Of a stretch of 64,000 bases of DNA, positions 1 through 11,121 are shown in pieces. The translations under genes were made by a program, and so were the position numbers. The stretch is from Locusta migratoria (taxonomy: Eukaryota; Arthropoda; Insecta; Orthoptera; Acrididae). Positions within the stretch are counted from its first letter, which is position 1. Every line of letters begins with the position of its first letter. The stretch covers positions 763,301,301-763,365,300 of the forward strand of contig CM048755.1 of NCBI GenBank assembly GCA_026315105.1. Reading direction: 5' to 3'. The notes below the pieces were generated by a model that saw nothing but the letters and a program-made list of their open reading frames with translations, was not told where the DNA came from and ran no database searches.

Positions 1-614
1 CGAATGAATATACCCTCTAATTGAAAGAGTGTCAGGCACATTTAAAAATCGCGCGGAAGTTTGCCACCATAATGGCCGCCAAGACGCTCTTCGATTTGCA
101 ATCGGCTGCTTACGTGATTGTAGGTGCTTGCGGCCACCAATGAACGGAATCGGCCACTTGGCAATAGGATAGGCAGGCTTATTTATCTGTAGCATACCAC
201 TAGTCTGGAAGTTAACTATTGTAATATTTCTACAAAATATATATATTGTACTAATTTAACTTAGTGTTTCTACGTACTTCCTACAGTTTCCCTCAGACAC
301 CGTATCCGCACACACGTGCAGCCTATTTCCCTGTGTTGGTCTCTCTTCACTCAGCCATCGACACCCAGGACAACCTGCGGCAACTAGACACAAAAGTGGA
401 TAGAAGAAAGTAGGACCATCCCGCTTGCAGCATCCAGACAGCAGCAGTCGGAGCACGCAGAAATTGCTCCCGCCCATCCACCCTTATACTTTTTCTTTGG
501 GGGAACATATGCTGGTAAGTGTTTTGTGGACTTTTTTGTTGCAGAGAGTCCTCCTTCACATTGCATCTGTGTTTTGTTCCAATTTCTTGTGTGCGCGACG
601 TCTAATCGGTCAGC
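1..614. other. Leader or flank upstream of a gypsy gag; no gene seen
   Basis: No convincing coding region. The stretch precedes the first recognisable gag codons and could contain the 5' untranslated leader or an eroded LTR of the gypsy element that follows. I found no second copy of it downstream of the pol region, so an LTR cannot be shown. Confidence 0.3.
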
Positions 615-1449
615 ATGGCCACTACTCCGAACCCAAACTTAATGGAAACTATTAAGTTACAGATGGCGTAAATCACTCATCTGCTCCAAGTGGTGTCCCA
701 GTTGACGGCGCAGGCAGCTCAGCAACAACAGCCGTCCCATCAGCCGCCCACACATGCCGCCGCACCGGTTCCTACGTTTTGCCAGTACGACGAACGGGAT
801 GTAGAATGGAGCGTTTACTAGGCGCAATCCACTGACTGCTCATTACGAGCAAAAAGTTATCGTAGCCTCTGCGCGTTACCGATTTTTCAGACTGAAAAAA
901 TTATCGGATTAGACACATCAGCAATGGATCACTGAGTTGACGGGTTTAACCCGCAAATGTAAATTTAACTGTTCTTATGGACAATATTATAATGATATTA
1001 TGTTACGAGATACTATAACGCAGAACATTCAGGATCCCAGAAATAGGGCAGCGATTCTAAAACAGTCTGATCCCTCATTAGATAGTGTACTGCTGCTTAT
1101 TGAAGCGCATGACAGATGTAGAAATGCAAAGCCACAGTGTTCATTCAGCGCTCCACAACGAACGCTTTCCTAGTCGCAGTTCTCAGTCTAGCCCTAGTGA
1201 TTCTTACAATTCTACCAGCCGTGCTGAACAGACAGTGAACAGTAGCCAGTGTACAAGCGCGACACAATGGTCGCCCCGTCGTGTTAGACAAAGAAATGTG
1301 AATAACGGGCGCTTACGCTCTTTACAGAAAAATGTTTGTAAATCTTATCCCCACTGTGTATATCGCCACAAAAGTGCGCAATGCCGTAGTCGCAACGCCA
1401 TATGTTATCAGTGTGGCAAATCAGGACATGTACGGGCAGTGTGTCTGCA
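615..1449 (+). pseudogene. Ty3/gypsy gag, broken
   Basis: Capsid/nucleocapsid protein of the retrotransposon, which would package its RNA. ATG at 615 begins a gag-like reading that meets a stop within about 20 codons and further stops and shifts later. Recognisable parts are a Gln-rich and Pro-rich linker, a capsid stretch at 937-1130 and a nucleocapsid zinc knuckle at about 1404-1445 reading CYQCGKSGHVRAVC, a perfect CX2CX4HX4C box. A Cys/His-rich stretch precedes the knuckle. The hAT element inserted right after the knuckle, separating gag from the protease. Confidence 0.75.
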
Positions 1450-3020
1450 TAAGGATGGGCAACAGATATGGATAGATCGAAATATGAATATTTTTTTGTC
1501 AATTTATCGATATTTATCTACGATATTTTATTTATTTTATTTTCCGATATATCGATATTAAATTTTGAATATCTAAGGCAATATTTATAAAAGCCACTCT
1601 TTTTCTTTATTTAGATTAGATTCTTTAATGACCTTTTAGTATGTTTTCCATACTATTGGCTTCGTCAGTGTGAATATTACATAAACATTTTTAAGGTAGG
1701 GTACTTACATAATACACATAAGTAAAATATTCCTTAGTGTAAAAGGACACCCGATAGAAAATGTTTCAACAAAGCATTAGAATGGTTTAAGTTACGACTC
1801 TCCGTCCCTTACTATGGATCAGAATGTAGAGTGCCCCCTGCTCTAGACGTGGCAGATAACTGAAAATTTAACTGCCCTGGCTTTTTATGGAAAATGCTGT
1901 CTGTTCATTTACGATAAGCATGCTGTTTCTTGTTTAGAATAGGTCTGCATATCACAGTTATCTCATACCTGAGACGACTCACCCCTATCATTTCTGATGT
2001 TGGTTCTATGACGACCACGAACATATTCACAGTAAGGCAACTGAACAAAAGGAAGACTAAGAGACGCTATCCAACTAATGACATAAAGACGCGTCCATTT
2101 AGATAGTCTGGGTAGTAGGTAGTGGCCCAGGAGTTGGCGAAGAGGATGTAAAAATGCAGAGCCATTACACATTTTGCATCTTACGAGTCCAAGTCTCGAT
2201 TATGCTCGTGACACAAAGCCTCAGAGTAGGTGGCGGCTAGTTTTCGCATATATTACTGTATCATACCTAATCTTCAGCGAAGAAACGTGAACAATTTCAG
2301 CGAGAAATTTCAGTCTTATCACTATTATTCTTGTTTTGATTTTCATTTTAATAGATGTACTGCAACTGTGTATGCCGGCAATTTATGATACCGTGTCAGC
2401 AATCTGATGTTCTGCTCTTTTAATGCCTCTAGTGTACTAGCACATTCAACTCAGTACGATCTTGTAATGAAACTGGAGTACCAGAAATTGTAAATGCTGC
2501 ATATTTTACTGCACCTTCTCCGTCTTGAGTTAGATCGAAATTATGTCTGCCATTATTACCAATAAATTGACTGTACAATGCTTATCAAGCACGGTGTAAA
2601 ACCTGACGCCCTTGCCCCTTGTCCCATCCAAAAAAAATATGGAAACTTGCCGCTGCGTTGATAGGTGGCAAGGAGGCAGAGAACGCGTGGAGAGGAGGCG
2701 GTGGCAACTCCTGCACCTCACTCATCGGATACATTTTATGAAAGGGGGTTACAGAAATGTTAATGGGCAAATGGAATGCTTTTTTCATTGTAAAATAAAA
2801 CTAACTCGTGATATCACTCTCACACAACGTTGGAAAAGAGTTTGTTGGTAGAAATACGAATTCCGACCTTTAGGCGTAACTGTTGTGAAACGTCGCAGAC
2901 AGAGGCCAAGTTTCCTGGCTGCACTGTGCTTTCCCCTTTGTTTGCGTTTTCTTTACTGTCAGAGAATTATCTGGATTTCACCTAGTGTTGCTAAGCCACC
3001 GTCCACATCTGTTGATCGTC

Positions 3021-3217
3021 GGCCGCGGTAGCCGAGCGGTCTACGGCGCGCCAGTCACGGTCTGCACGGTCACTACGGTCGGGGCTTCGAACCTCCCCTC
3101 GGCATGGATATTTGTGCCGTCTTTAGTATTAGCTAGTTCATAAGTAGTTTGTAATCGTAGGGACTGATGACCCCATAGTTAAGTACCATAAGTTCTACAA
3201 ACATTTTTACATTTTTT
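3021..3217 (+). mobile_element. tRNA-derived SINE, family 1
   Basis: The head GGCCGCGGTAGCCGAG is like box A of a Leu/Ser-type tRNA. It is followed by a box-B-like GCTTCGAACC and the family body (ATGGATATTTGTGCCGT; GGGACTGATGACCCC; ACAAACATTT). The same family recurs at 9832, 10702, 12513 (minus), 14596 and 31016 (minus). This copy lies inside the hAT element and is more diverged than the others; no clear target duplication was found. Confidence 0.85.
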
Positions 3218-3317
3218 TACATCAATTGCTCAGTTGTGTGGCGGCGTGTCCGATATCTTGGTGTGTCATTCGACTTCAACCAGATTATTTTCAAGTCAAC
3301 TATGTCCGTTGTTTAGA

Positions 3318-4072
3318 AGTTCTTTACAAAGGAAGATGAAAGTACACCTGTTACATGCAACTTATGTGGTAAAATTTACAAAACGTCTGGAAATACCACA
3401 AATAAGTGGTGCTAATTATGTTACTGCAAGCTTGAGTTTCCCATCACAATCCTGCTTCTGCAACAAGTGGAGCACACAACTCCTTTGACTGGTTTAGGAG
3501 CGTCAGTAAAAAATCTATTCAAAGGAATTCTGGGAAGATTCGTTCTGATGAAAAAAAAAATATTTCTCTCTCTTTGAGAATAATTTGGGACTCCCAGTTT
3601 AAGAGTATTCATTTTGAATCCCCACTTGCAATGTCAGCTGCATTAGCTCATGTTAGCAAAGAAATTCGTTCCAAACACAGGCGAAAAGGACAATTCTCTC
3701 TTGAGCATTGCGCTTTAGATGTTGAACTAGAAAGCCCGAGGAAGACTTCCATTTGGTCGCGGCATGAGAAACTGTTAACCCAAAGTTCAGTTTCACAGCA
3801 AATTTCAAGCCATGTTCTTTACCAAATGAGCTGAAGCAGTAACTTGATCAACCGTATTTAGAGCGTAACACTGATCCTCTGAAGTTCTGGGCTGACACTC
3901 TACACTTTACACCTACTTTATCAGACATTGCGCAGAAGTACCTGATATGCCAAGCCTCTTCTGTTTCGTCAGAAATAGTGGCTTCATTGATAAATTTAGT
4001 GGTGCAAGACAACAGAAGTAGAATAATTGGTGAACATATAAAGCAACGAGCTCTCCTAAAGTCTATTAACAT
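3318..4072 (+). pseudogene. hAT transposase remnant: BED zinc finger plus C-terminal dimerisation region
   Basis: Around 3320-3405 one frame reads FTKEDESTPVTCNLCGKIYK, which matches the CX2C half of a BED finger. Around 3590-3690 and 3840-4070 the translation resembles the end of hAT transposases: a conserved FESPLAMSAALAHV stretch, then a dimerisation segment with a PYLERNTDPLKFWAD-like block and a terminal block near EHIKQRALLKS. Frames change between blocks and the DDE core between finger and tail is missing or eroded. It is a pseudogene from an internally deleted copy. Confidence 0.75.
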
Positions 4073-4187
4073 TATAAAATATTCGTCAATATTTAATTGT
4101 ATGTTGATAATTACTGTGGTTTTTGTTTAAAATTGTAAAGATTTCACCGATATATCGAAATATCGATATTCTTATTTCGATAAAATC

Positions 4188-4192
<5 letters not shown>

Positions 4193-4250
<58 letters not shown>
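4193..4250. repeat. (TA)n microsatellite in the hAT right end
   Basis: Pure TA repeat of about 29 units between subterminal TATCGATA palindromes. It may have grown from the palindromic AT-rich subterminal zone of the hAT element. Confidence 0.95.
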
Positions 4251-4255
<5 letters not shown>

Positions 4256-4407
4256 ATTTGTAAAATTTTGTCCATCCCTATGTCTGCAGAAGAATAATTC
4301 CAAGAATGGTGTTGTTAGAAAACTGATTCTCAGAGTCCGAGAACACTTCATGTTGTAAATGATTATACGCTGTGGACTTAGACAGTGCTTTTCTTGGCTC
4401 TAAAATG

Positions 4408-4590
4408 CAAGGAAGGAAGGAATATTAGTGTTTAATGCCCCGTCGACAGCGTGTGCCGGAAAGGAAAGGGGAAGGAAATCGTCCGCGCCCTTTGAAAGAA
4501 ATCACCCCGGCATCTGCCTAGAGTGATTTAGAGAAATCACGGAAATCCTAAATCTGGATGACAGGAGGTGGATCTGAACCACCATCAGTC
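4408..4590 (-). mobile_element. tRNA-related SINE (different family), minus orientation
   Basis: Contains the diagnostic blocks GTGTTTAATGCCCCGTCGAC, CCCGGCATCTGCCTAGA and a minus-strand box-B-like region near 4565-4585. It resembles a common orthopteran repeat known to me by memory. It is flanked by AAATG at 4403-4407 and 4591-4595, and removing it joins the gypsy sequence plausibly. A short piece of the same family is at 55570-55615. Confidence 0.65.
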
Positions 4591-5158
4591 AAATGTAAGA
4601 GACTTATTCTGTGCCTACGGCAAAAATATGTAGTGAGCCAGGTCGCAAGCGCCGTCGAGCGCGTCAAACTTTGCAACAGAAAAGGGTTCGGGACAAGCAA
4701 AATGTGTACAGTGCAATCCTGTAGTGAACCTAGTGCCTTCGGCAACCTCTCCTTGTGAAAGTGCCCAGTACTGTGTAGCTAGTGACAGTAGACTTAACGT
4801 AGCTACTCAAAGAAGTAAGTTCAGTGCAGTAGTTGGTGAATCTGGGGTAGCCTCGCATGCTTGCGTTAATGCCGATCCGGTGGTAGTGCAATCTATGATT
4901 CTGATATGCAACAAGATTTATAACAAGTGCCATCTAGGGGCAGTGTTTTTAACCTGTTGTGTGCCGATTCTACCTTCAGTACGCGGCCCGTGCATGAGCA
5001 AGTGCAGCAAACAAATTGTATCAGACGTCGCCCACATTCGCGCAACTGTCGCACGCCACAAGCAAAAACTTTCCGTGGCAAATAAGACTGTGCAATTTCA
5101 GCTCGACACTGGCTTCTGCTGTTACATTAATGAATAGAGACACGTATGAACGTCTGTG
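4591..5158 (+). pseudogene. Ty3/gypsy gag-pol linker and aspartic protease, broken
   Basis: The reading ends in a retroviral-type protease start: a QFQLDTG active-site motif at about 5095-5115, followed after a one-base shift by an LMNRDTYERL-like block to about 5155. Upstream, a Cys-containing region resembles the gag-pol junction of the same gypsy family. The reading is cut by the Jockey-type LINE fragment that begins near 5160 and resumes near 7640. Confidence 0.65.
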
Positions 5159-5159
5159 A

Positions 5160-7636
5160 TTCCTGTGCCGACTGGGATGCCTACCGTTGCTCCATTGACA
5201 CCTCGGTCACAAGCCACCCACTTCCCCTCCACACTCCCACCGATATTGACCATGCCTCCTCCTTCCTCCAGCAGACCGATGCTGATGCGGTCCGTGCCCA
5301 CATCCCCACCCAGGTGATTTATCCTCATTGTCCTACCCTTCATCCACAGGCCATCCTCCGGGAATCCAATCATCTTTACCGCTCCTTCCTCCAGACCTGT
5401 GACTGGGATACACTCCAATGCCACTATGCCACTGGCAACTTCAAAGACACATCAGAAAACTCTTGTCCCCGAAAACACGCCTGGACTGGCGCAAGACATG
5501 CTCCCGCCTAAATTCAATGTTCCCTGTCAAGTTCTCCAAGTACTGGCATGCCTTCTGCTGCCTTACTGGTAGTCACTCCACCCCCCACTACGTGCATCTC
5601 TATGATGACCATCCTTTTCCTGACAACAACATTGAGGCAGAACAGAACACTTTGCCTCCTAATTCTCCGAAGTCTTTTATATTCCTGACGATCCTACCTT
5701 TGACTGCTCTCTATTCCCTGATGTCCATGAGTGAACCGACACCTCCTCTCCTCCTCTCGCCCCTGGCTTCCAGTACTTGGACCACATGCCCCCCTCAGAA
5801 TTGAACACACCTATCACCGCCCGTGACATAATTGACACTCTTCGCACTAAATGCAACACCACCCCCGGTCACAACCGGCTGACCTACCACCACCTCCAAG
5901 TCTGCTCCCTCTACTTCCATGAAGTTCTTGCAGTTCCTCCCCCTTTCCCAATGTGGTTTCCGACCCTCCTTCTCTGCTGATGACTAGCTCCTTTGCCTAA
6001 CTCACCTCCTATGTGTCCAGCTCAATTCCCGTCACTCCGCCATTTTTGTCTCCCTTGATATCCAAAAAGTCTATGACCGTGTATGGCATTCTGGTCTCTT
6101 GTTCAAGCTCCAGTTCTACGCCCTTCCTATTAATTACATCCGCCTCATTGCTTCCTACCTCTCCTGCCGCCCCTCCTATGTCACTGTCTGCAACTCTGAT
6201 TCCTGTTTGTTCTACCCCTCCACTGGGGTGCCCCAAGGCTCCGTCCTCTCTCCTCTCCTTTATCTCATCTACTCTGCCGACATACCCCAACCCAAGCCTC
6301 CCATCTATCTCCTTCAATATGCTGACGACACCGCCTTCCTAGCCCTTGCCCCCTTCTTTGCCTGTTTTTGCTCCAGTCCCACCTCACTGAGTTCGCCTCA
6401 TGGTGTAACCGGTGGCTACTCTCCGTCAATTCTGACAAATCCAGGCAATCATCATAGGTCGAACCACATCCTCCTTCCATTGCCATGATTTCTTCCTTAC
6501 CCTCCACAACCGTCTTATCCGTCACACCCCCACCCTGAAGTATCTTGGCCTAACCCTCAACCGTAACCTTTCCTGAACCCCACACCTCCACACCTCTCCC
6601 ACCTTAATCCCCTGAAACTCCTCACCGGCCGGACGTTGGGCCCCAGCCCATCCACCATCCTCTAAACCTACCGCTTCCTCATGCATCCTGTGCTTTGCAG
6701 TTTCCATCCCGCCTGGATTCCCGACCCTCCTTCCTATTATAAAACCCTCCAAGTCCTTGAGCGCCATGCCCTCCACCTTGCCTACCGCATCCAGCTCCCT
6801 TCCCCCACGCGGATCCTGTATGACCTGATCCTGTTTCCCCATCTCCTTGAATACCTAGAACATATCTGTATCCTCTACACCAGCTGCAAAACAAACTCCC
6901 ACAACCCCTGGTCCACCCATCCTCACCCACCCCGGGCCTCTGCCACGCCTCTACTGCTGTATACCCCCTCCCTTCATCTCCACACCCTCCATATCCTTTC
7001 CCAGGGTAACTTCCGCCGCCTCCCCCGCCCTCATGACGTCCTCTGTCCTGACATATAACCGTCCTACCAACCCTGATCCATCCCCGTAGATGTAGAGCCC
7101 CCTCTCTCGCCCCATACCCTTCCCCTCCTCCCTACCCTGGAGTCCCTAAGGCTCCTCCCCACCACCTCTTCTCCCACCTTTTCCTCCTCCCCCGCGCTTC
7201 CCACAGTCCCCCACCCCACAGGGTCCTGGACTGACAGTTTTAACAGTGCTACAATCAGTGTTGTGTGCAGTGCTCTAGAGCAATGTGTGTTTTTTATCTG
7301 CGTCCACCTCTAACAAACAAGTGTCGCACAGAGAGTTTTAATTAGTGTCTCCGTGTACCCACCGTTCTGTGTTATTGTCTACTATATGGTTTTTATGTCA
7401 CCGTGACTCCTCGTTTTTAACTGACTAAATGGGATTTTAATCGTCTGTCAACAGTTTGTACTTCGAATTGTCCCCTTGTCAATGTCATTGTTTCTCCATT
7501 GTTTTATCGCATGTCATTTATTTTAATATTCATCTCATCTATGTATTTTATTCTCTCGGCTGAAGAGCAGCCTATGGAGCTGCTGACAGCCTACTAGTGT
7601 AATAGCTGGTATGAAAATACAATAAATAAAAAAAGT
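5160..7636 (+). mobile_element. 5'-truncated Jockey-type non-LTR retrotransposon
   Basis: A LINE fragment of the family seen full-length at 44160-49335. It starts just after the endonuclease domain (block DWDAYRCSIDTSV near 5166) and runs through the RT to a 3' tail with AATAAATAAAAAAAG at about 7622-7636. The end sequence with CTGAAGAGCAGC and GCTGCTGACAGCC resembles the 3' end of the other copy. GTCTGTG at the left junction and GTCTGAG at the right may be a decayed target duplication. It interrupts the gypsy protease. Confidence 0.85.
5161..7057 (+). pseudogene. Jockey-type LINE reverse transcriptase, broken
   Basis: Several frames together give the RT: a block like SLDIQKVYDRVWHSGLLFKLQ near 6050-6110, GVPQGSVLSPLLYLIYSAD near 6225-6285 and the catalytic YADDTAFL near 6318-6341, then C-terminal thumb-like blocks such as YYKTLQVLERHALHLAYRI. 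There are at least five frame changes. The order and spacing match the copy at 44777-46883 on the minus strand. No endonuclease is present because of 5' truncation. Confidence 0.8.
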
Positions 7637-7639
7637 CTG

Positions 7640-9785
7640 AGTTCGCCAAAATTGTTGCCGTCTCAACAAGTGCTAAATGCATATACAGATCAAAATACTC
7701 CCGTGCTGAGAAAGTGTTGCCTGCCCTCCTCTTTTCGAGGCATTACCAAAACAGTCGCTTTTGTTGTTCTACAAGCCAAATCTTCTCACAACATTTTTGG
7801 ACTCGATGCATTCCACTTGTTTGGCTAATAAATTCAAAAATATGTGCTTTAGATTTTGTCAGTAGTACCTCAGGACGAAATCGATGCCTTCTGTGAAAAA
7901 TATAGTGACTTATCTCGTCAGAACTAGGTTGTGCAAAAGTCGTTGTGGCACATGTAACTTTAAAAGAATCTGCAGTACCAAAATTTCGTAAAGCTACACC
8001 AGTGCTTATCGCCCTTCTTGACAAAGTTGTTGAAGAACTTAAACTTTTTATAGGATAGAGGGGTAATTCCTCCTAATTCTGCGAGTCAGTGGGCCTCGCC
8101 TTTAGTGATTCTAATCAAGCCGTCAGGAACACTTCGTCTCTGTGTGGACTATAAATCAACAGTGAACAGTCAAACAATGGTAGACACTTACCCCCTGCCC
8201 CGACCTGAGGAACTGATGGACAAATGAGGACAGTATCGCTTCTTTTCGAAGACTGATTTAGCAGAGGCATATTTACAGATTCCGCTCGATGACGAGCCAA
8301 AAGAGTTTTTCGTCATTAATATTGACATGGGCCTTTTTCATTTTCAACACTTACCCTTTGGCAGTTCTTCCGCCCCCACTATTTTTCAGCGGTTTTTGGA
8401 ACAGCTGACGATTTCTGTACCGTGCTGCTCGAACTGTTTAGATGATATAGTGGTCTCGGGGCGCACAGTTGAAGAACATTTATAAAACCTAGAGTGCATT
8501 TTCAAAGTGTTGATTGCAGCAGGTCTACGCTGTAGTAAAGCAAAGTGTTCTCTTTTTCAGGCTGAAATAGAGTACCTAGGCTATGTGATTAATGCCCAAC
8601 GAATCCATTCCTTGCAGTCACATCTTCGAGCAATCAAAGACTTGCCTCCTCCTAAGAATGTGCACGAATTGCAAGCAGTAATGGGAATCCTTAACTATTA
8701 TTTCAGACTTATCACGAATGCCTCTTAGATTGCTGCTCCACTGCATCGCTTACGTAGGAAGAACGTTCCTTTTTTATGGTCTAAAGATTGTCAGGTTTCT
8801 TTTGACAAATTAACGTCTGCACTACTCAGTGATGAATGTTTGATTCCCTGTGACCCAAAGAAGCCTTTAGTGCTAGCAGTGAATTCTTCTTCTTACGGTC
8901 TGGGCGCAGTATTGTCCCATCGTATTGGATCTCACGATCGTCCTATTCCCTTTGCATCCAAGTTACTGATGCCGACGCAACAGAATTACAGTCAGATAGA
9001 AAAGGAGGCATTAGCTATCACTTACGGCATCTCAAAGTTTCATAATTATCTCTATGGTTGAAAATTCTATTTAATGACAGACCACAAGCCTCTCACACAA
9101 CACAAAGCCAATTCTGCCGCAAACGGCACAGAAGCTTCAGAGATGGTCCCTAATATTGTCTAATTATTAGTATGAGATTTTTTACAGACCTGCCACCAAA
9201 CATGCCAACGCGGACGCACTTTCCCGACTTCCGGTTGGCTAGGATGTGTCGTTTGATTCTTCAGAATTGGCATGTCGTCAGATAGGCTCCATAGATGCTT
9301 CCGCTGTCGCAGACTTCCCTTTGAACTTTCGTAGGGTTGCACAGGAAACAGCTGCGGATGCGGAAATAAGTGTGGTAACACGTTTTGTTCACTCTGGGTA
9401 GCTATTCAGAACCAAAGAGCAGCCTCTAGTTCGACAGACGTCATTGTACGTGGGTTGGTATGGAGCCCATATAGAGAGCATGACGTCACAGTGTACGGTT
9501 TGTGCGGAGCATGAGGCAGCTTTTCCGCAAAGTTTCTCGGAGTGGCCATGCCCTAAAGGATCGTGGCAATGTTTACACATTGACTTTGCTGGATCTTTCT
9601 GGAATACACGCTGGTTAATCATTGTAGACACTTTCAGCAAGTTTCCTTTTGTGATTGCCATGAACTCAACGACGGCATCTAGTACAATCAGTGCCTTCAC
9701 ACCAGTGTTTTGCATCTAAGGTTTGCCTGAAACTATCGTCAGTGACAATGGGCCTCAGTTTGTTAGTGCGGCAATTCAACAGTGA
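7640..9785 (+). pseudogene. Ty3/gypsy pol: RT, RNase H and integrase, broken
   Basis: RT blocks follow in order: SQWASPLVILIKPSGTLRLC (about 8080-8145), TDLAEAYLQIPLDD (about 8255-8295), LPFGSSSAPTIFQRFLEQL (about 8350-8410) and LDDIVVSG (about 8438-8462; the usual Tyr before LDD is Cys here). RNase H follows with LAVNSSSYGLGAVLS (about 8870-8915) and EKEALAITYGISKFHNYL. Integrase core blocks include HIDFAGSFWNTRWLIIVDTF (about 9575-9635) and VSDNGPQFV (about 9745-9770). In-frame stops and shifts occur throughout, so no product is expected. Confidence 0.85.
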
Positions 9786-9831
9786 GCCGTGGCGGCTCTA
9801 GGCTGCAGGTCTTTTCGCTGGCGCAAGTATC

Positions 9832-10038
9832 GCCGGCCGCGGTGGCCGAGGTGACTGAGGCGCTCCAGTCACGGTCAGCACGGCCACTACGGTCGGGGGT
9901 TCGAATCCCCCCTCGGGCATGGATATTTGTGCCGTCCTAGTTCGTAAGTAGTTCATAAGTAGTTTGTAAGTTTAGGGACTGATGACCCCGTAGTTAAGTC
10001 CCATAAGCTTGACAAACATTTGAACATTTGAACGTTTT
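9832..10038 (+). mobile_element. tRNA-derived SINE, family 1, with 12-bp target duplication
   Basis: Flanked by identical GGCGCAAGTATC at 9820-9831 and 10039-10050. It has box-A-like GGTGGCCGAGG and a perfect box B GGTTCGAATCC at about 9898-9908, then the family body and an AACATTTGAACATTTGAAC tail. A clean, fairly young insertion and a good reference copy of the family. Confidence 0.95.
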
Positions 10039-10050
10039 GGCGCAAGTATC

Positions 10051-10690
10051 ACTGCGCCATGTATAAGTGATATCGACCGTCCGTTCCGGCTTTGCCGCCT
10101 GTTTTCCTCATTCTCTTGTACGCGTTAACGCGAGGTTTTAGAGCGCCTCGGAGAGTTAATCTACAGTGAGCAGTGGTTCGCGTTCGGCCACGAAGGCAGT
10201 AGCGTGCAATCGGCAAGCAAGCACTACGGGCGAGGCGAACAGGAAATACACAGTTGGCCGGAGTAGTAGACAGACGACGCACGACGTGGCGGCAGCGCGA
10301 ATTGTCGGGGCAGCAGCAGGAGTCAAGGACAGCTGAATGGCTCTACACGTTAAACTCGCCCCCTGAGAGCCGACCAGTTCAGCACTGTCATAGCTTGCTC
10401 CACTCACTTTTGCACGCGAGCATCTTCCCTTTGGCGTGTATTGAACGACAAGCGATATTTAAAGGGTGTGCAGCCCGGATGGGGGTTTCATGATCTGTTA
10501 TTGTTGGAAGTAGGTAGCGGAGCCCCAGCCGCCGACGGCTTCGTTGTCTTTGTTTATGCATGTGTGTGTGTGTGTGTGTGGGTGTGTGGATGTGTGAGTG
10601 AATTTCTAGGCTAATTAGTTTGCGGTAGCAGGTTTTGCTAACCGTGCTCTGCCAGTGATACTTACTCTACTGAATTGATCATCGTCATTG
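10051..10690. other. Unclassified GC-moderate stretch
   Basis: No protein family recognised on either strand. It contains a TG-rich microsatellite at about 10558-10590. It could be the remnant of an LTR or leader, but no partner copy is seen in the window. Confidence 0.3.
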
Positions 10691-10701
10691 TATTAGGTGT
10701 T

Positions 10702-11110
10702 TCCGGCTGCGGTGGTTGAGGGGACTGAGGCACTCCAGTCACGGTCTGCACGGCCACTACGGTCGCGGTGGAGTAGCCGAGCGGTCTAAAGCGTCTCGCT
10801 GCGGAGCGCGCGGTTGCTTGCCGTGGAGGTTCGTGTCCTCCCTGGGGCATGGGTGTGTGTGTTTGTCCGGTTAGTTTACCTAGGTTTAAGTAGTTTGTAA
10901 GCTACGGATTGATGGCGGCGCAGTTTGGTCCGATAGATTTACAAACATTTCAACATTTTGAACCACTACGGTCGGGGGTTCGAATCCCCCCTCGTGCATG
11001 GATATTTGTGCCGTCCTTAGTCTTAGTTAGTTCATAAGTATTTTGTAAGTTTAGGGACTGATGACTCCGTAGTTAAGTCCCATAAGCTATACAAACATTT
11101 TTAAACAACA
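10702..11110 (+). mobile_element. SINE family 1, split by another SINE
   Basis: The head begins near 10702 and the body resumes at 10963 after an inserted family-2 SINE. The whole is flanked by TATTAGGTGTT at 10691-10701 and 11111-11121, an 11-bp target duplication. Box B reads GGTTCGAATCC just after the inserted copy. The split falls between boxes A and B, so this copy should be dead as a pol III template. Confidence 0.92.
10766..10962 (+). mobile_element. SINE family 2 inserted in a family-1 SINE
   Basis: Starts CGGTGGAGTAGCCGAGCGG (Leu/Ser-tRNA-like box A), with box-B-like GAGGTTCGTGTCC, body ending GTCCGATAGATTTACAAAC and an ACATTTCAACATTTTG tail. Flanked by CCACTACGGTCG at 10754-10765 and 10963-10974 (12-bp duplication of the host SINE sequence). 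A second copy is at 43294-43500. Confidence 0.92.
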
Positions 11111-11121
11111 TATTAGGTGTT

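Larger units (their letters stand above)
1450..4280 (+). mobile_element. hAT DNA transposon with perfect 8-bp target duplication
   Basis: The termini are TAAGGATGGGCAA (1450-1462) and, inverted, TAGGGATGGACAA (4268-4280). They are flanked by identical 8-bp copies of TGTCTGCA at 1442-1449 and 4281-4288; an 8-bp duplication is the hAT hallmark. Subterminal zones at both ends are rich in TATCGATA palindromes, possible transposase-binding sites. Inside are fragments of a hAT transposase in plus orientation (BED finger and C-terminal dimerisation domain) and a SINE. Most of the catalytic domain is not recognisable, so the copy is not autonomous. Confidence 0.9.
615..9785 (+). mobile_element. Decayed Ty3/gypsy LTR retrotransposon carrying nested insertions
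   Basis: Gag, protease, reverse transcriptase, RNase H and integrase pieces occur in canonical order on the plus strand. They are split by a hAT transposon (1450-4280), a SINE (4408-4590) and a Jockey-type LINE fragment (about 5160-7636). All coding parts carry stops and frameshifts, so the copy is dead. Integrase homology fades near 9785, and no 3' LTR was identified before the SINE at 9832. The insertions must be younger than the gypsy copy. Family assignment is from protein motifs only. Confidence 0.85.

Noticed and set aside
9832..10038. tRNA-like heads of the SINEs as real tRNA genes (also at 3021, 10702, 10766, 14596, 43294, 63925)
   Set aside because: They have A- and B-box-like motifs but continue into a common SINE body and tail with target duplications; cloverleaf arms are incomplete.
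10702..11110. CTGATGA in SINE tails as a hammerhead ribozyme core
   Set aside because: No matching GAAA segment and no third stem at the right distance; the motif is simply part of the conserved SINE body.
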